NCBI GenBank assembly: GCA_027080405.1
Contig: JALWSL010000285.1
Span: forward strand, 1-5,381
Direction of reading: 5' to 3'
DNA: 5,381 nucleotides
Origin: Planctomycetaceae bacterium
GTDB lineage: Bacteria; Planctomycetota; Planctomycetia; Planctomycetales; Planctomycetaceae
The notes beneath the pieces are model-generated. The model was given only the letters and a program-made list of their open reading frames with translations. It searched no databases and was not told where the DNA came from. The position numbers and the translations under genes were made by a program. Shown here in pieces: positions 5,304 through 5,381 of this stretch. Position 1 is the first letter of the stretch, and the number at the start of each line of letters is the position of its first letter.

Positions 5304-5381
5304 CCAACCGGGGCGCATATAAAACCCGGCACGGCTGGTCTGTTCTGACCGCTGTAACCAAAATGAGATTTTCATAAGTTT
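5304..5381. other. Window end, no gene recognised
   Basis: Beyond the repeat I see no convincing coding sequence. A CCGGG/CCCGG inverted repeat (5308-5312 and 5325-5329, 12-base loop) and a GGTC/GACC pair (5338-5341 and 5347-5350) could form weak hairpins, possibly the former hisD terminator region, but neither is followed by a T run. An open frame on the minus strand (5375 to 5085) passes antisense through the hisD remnant and the homopolymer and is judged spurious. Confidence 0.5.

Noticed and set aside
5085..5375. Minus-strand frame of 96 codons through the hisD remnant and the homopolymer.
   Set aside because: It is antisense to the hisD tail, has no start signal or recognisable domain, and ends before the real operon start.
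1..5381. CRISPR array, tRNA, rRNA or riboswitch.
   Set aside because: No regularly spaced repeat array, cloverleaf with CCA-type end, rRNA-like sequence or known riboswitch core was seen on either strand.

Overview
The window looks like chromosomal DNA of a planctomycete (Planctomycetota). The best marker is a prepilin-like gene with an N-terminal type IV-pilin-type cleavage motif and a C-terminal H-X9-DG motif. This is the DUF1559 family, which is greatly expanded in that phylum. The genus cannot be fixed from sequence alone.

Layout. (1) Positions 1-191, minus strand: the N-terminal part of an FHA-domain protein, cut by the window edge. (2) 192-533: a 342-base divergent intergenic region with small inverted repeats. 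(3) 534-1484, plus: a class IV PLP-dependent aminotransferase. (4) 1485-1590: a spacer holding a 15-base imperfect direct repeat just upstream of the next gene. (5) 1591-2985, plus: a complete histidinol dehydrogenase gene, hisD. (6) 5055 down to 3084, minus: a compact three-gene operon convergent with hisD. In transcription order it encodes a small exported protein, a DUF1559 prepilin-like protein and a single-pass membrane protein, the last two joined by an ATGA overlap. (7) 5200-5303: a second, partial copy of the hisD 3' end plus its downstream flank.

Two observations stand out. First, an uninterrupted run of 11 C (11 G on the operon's strand) fills most of the 16-base spacer between a good -35 (TTGACT) and a plausible -10 (TACATT) upstream of the prepilin operon. 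This is the architecture of promoters that phase-vary by slipped-strand mispairing, as known for meningococcal porA. It suggests ON/OFF or graded expression of a surface pseudopilin operon.

Second, that promoter and its three genes lie between two copies of the hisD tail. The coding parts of the copies match over 45 bases with four differences, all at third codon positions and all synonymous. The homology continues past the stop codon at lower similarity. The downstream copy therefore looks like the tail of a once functional hisD allele. The simplest inference is that the promoter-plus-operon block was inserted at, or recombined into, the hisD 3' end and left the old tail behind. No integrase or transposase is visible.

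HisD acts in histidine biosynthesis and the aminotransferase in amino-acid or cofactor metabolism. The minus-strand operon is envelope-associated and has no evident metabolic link to them.
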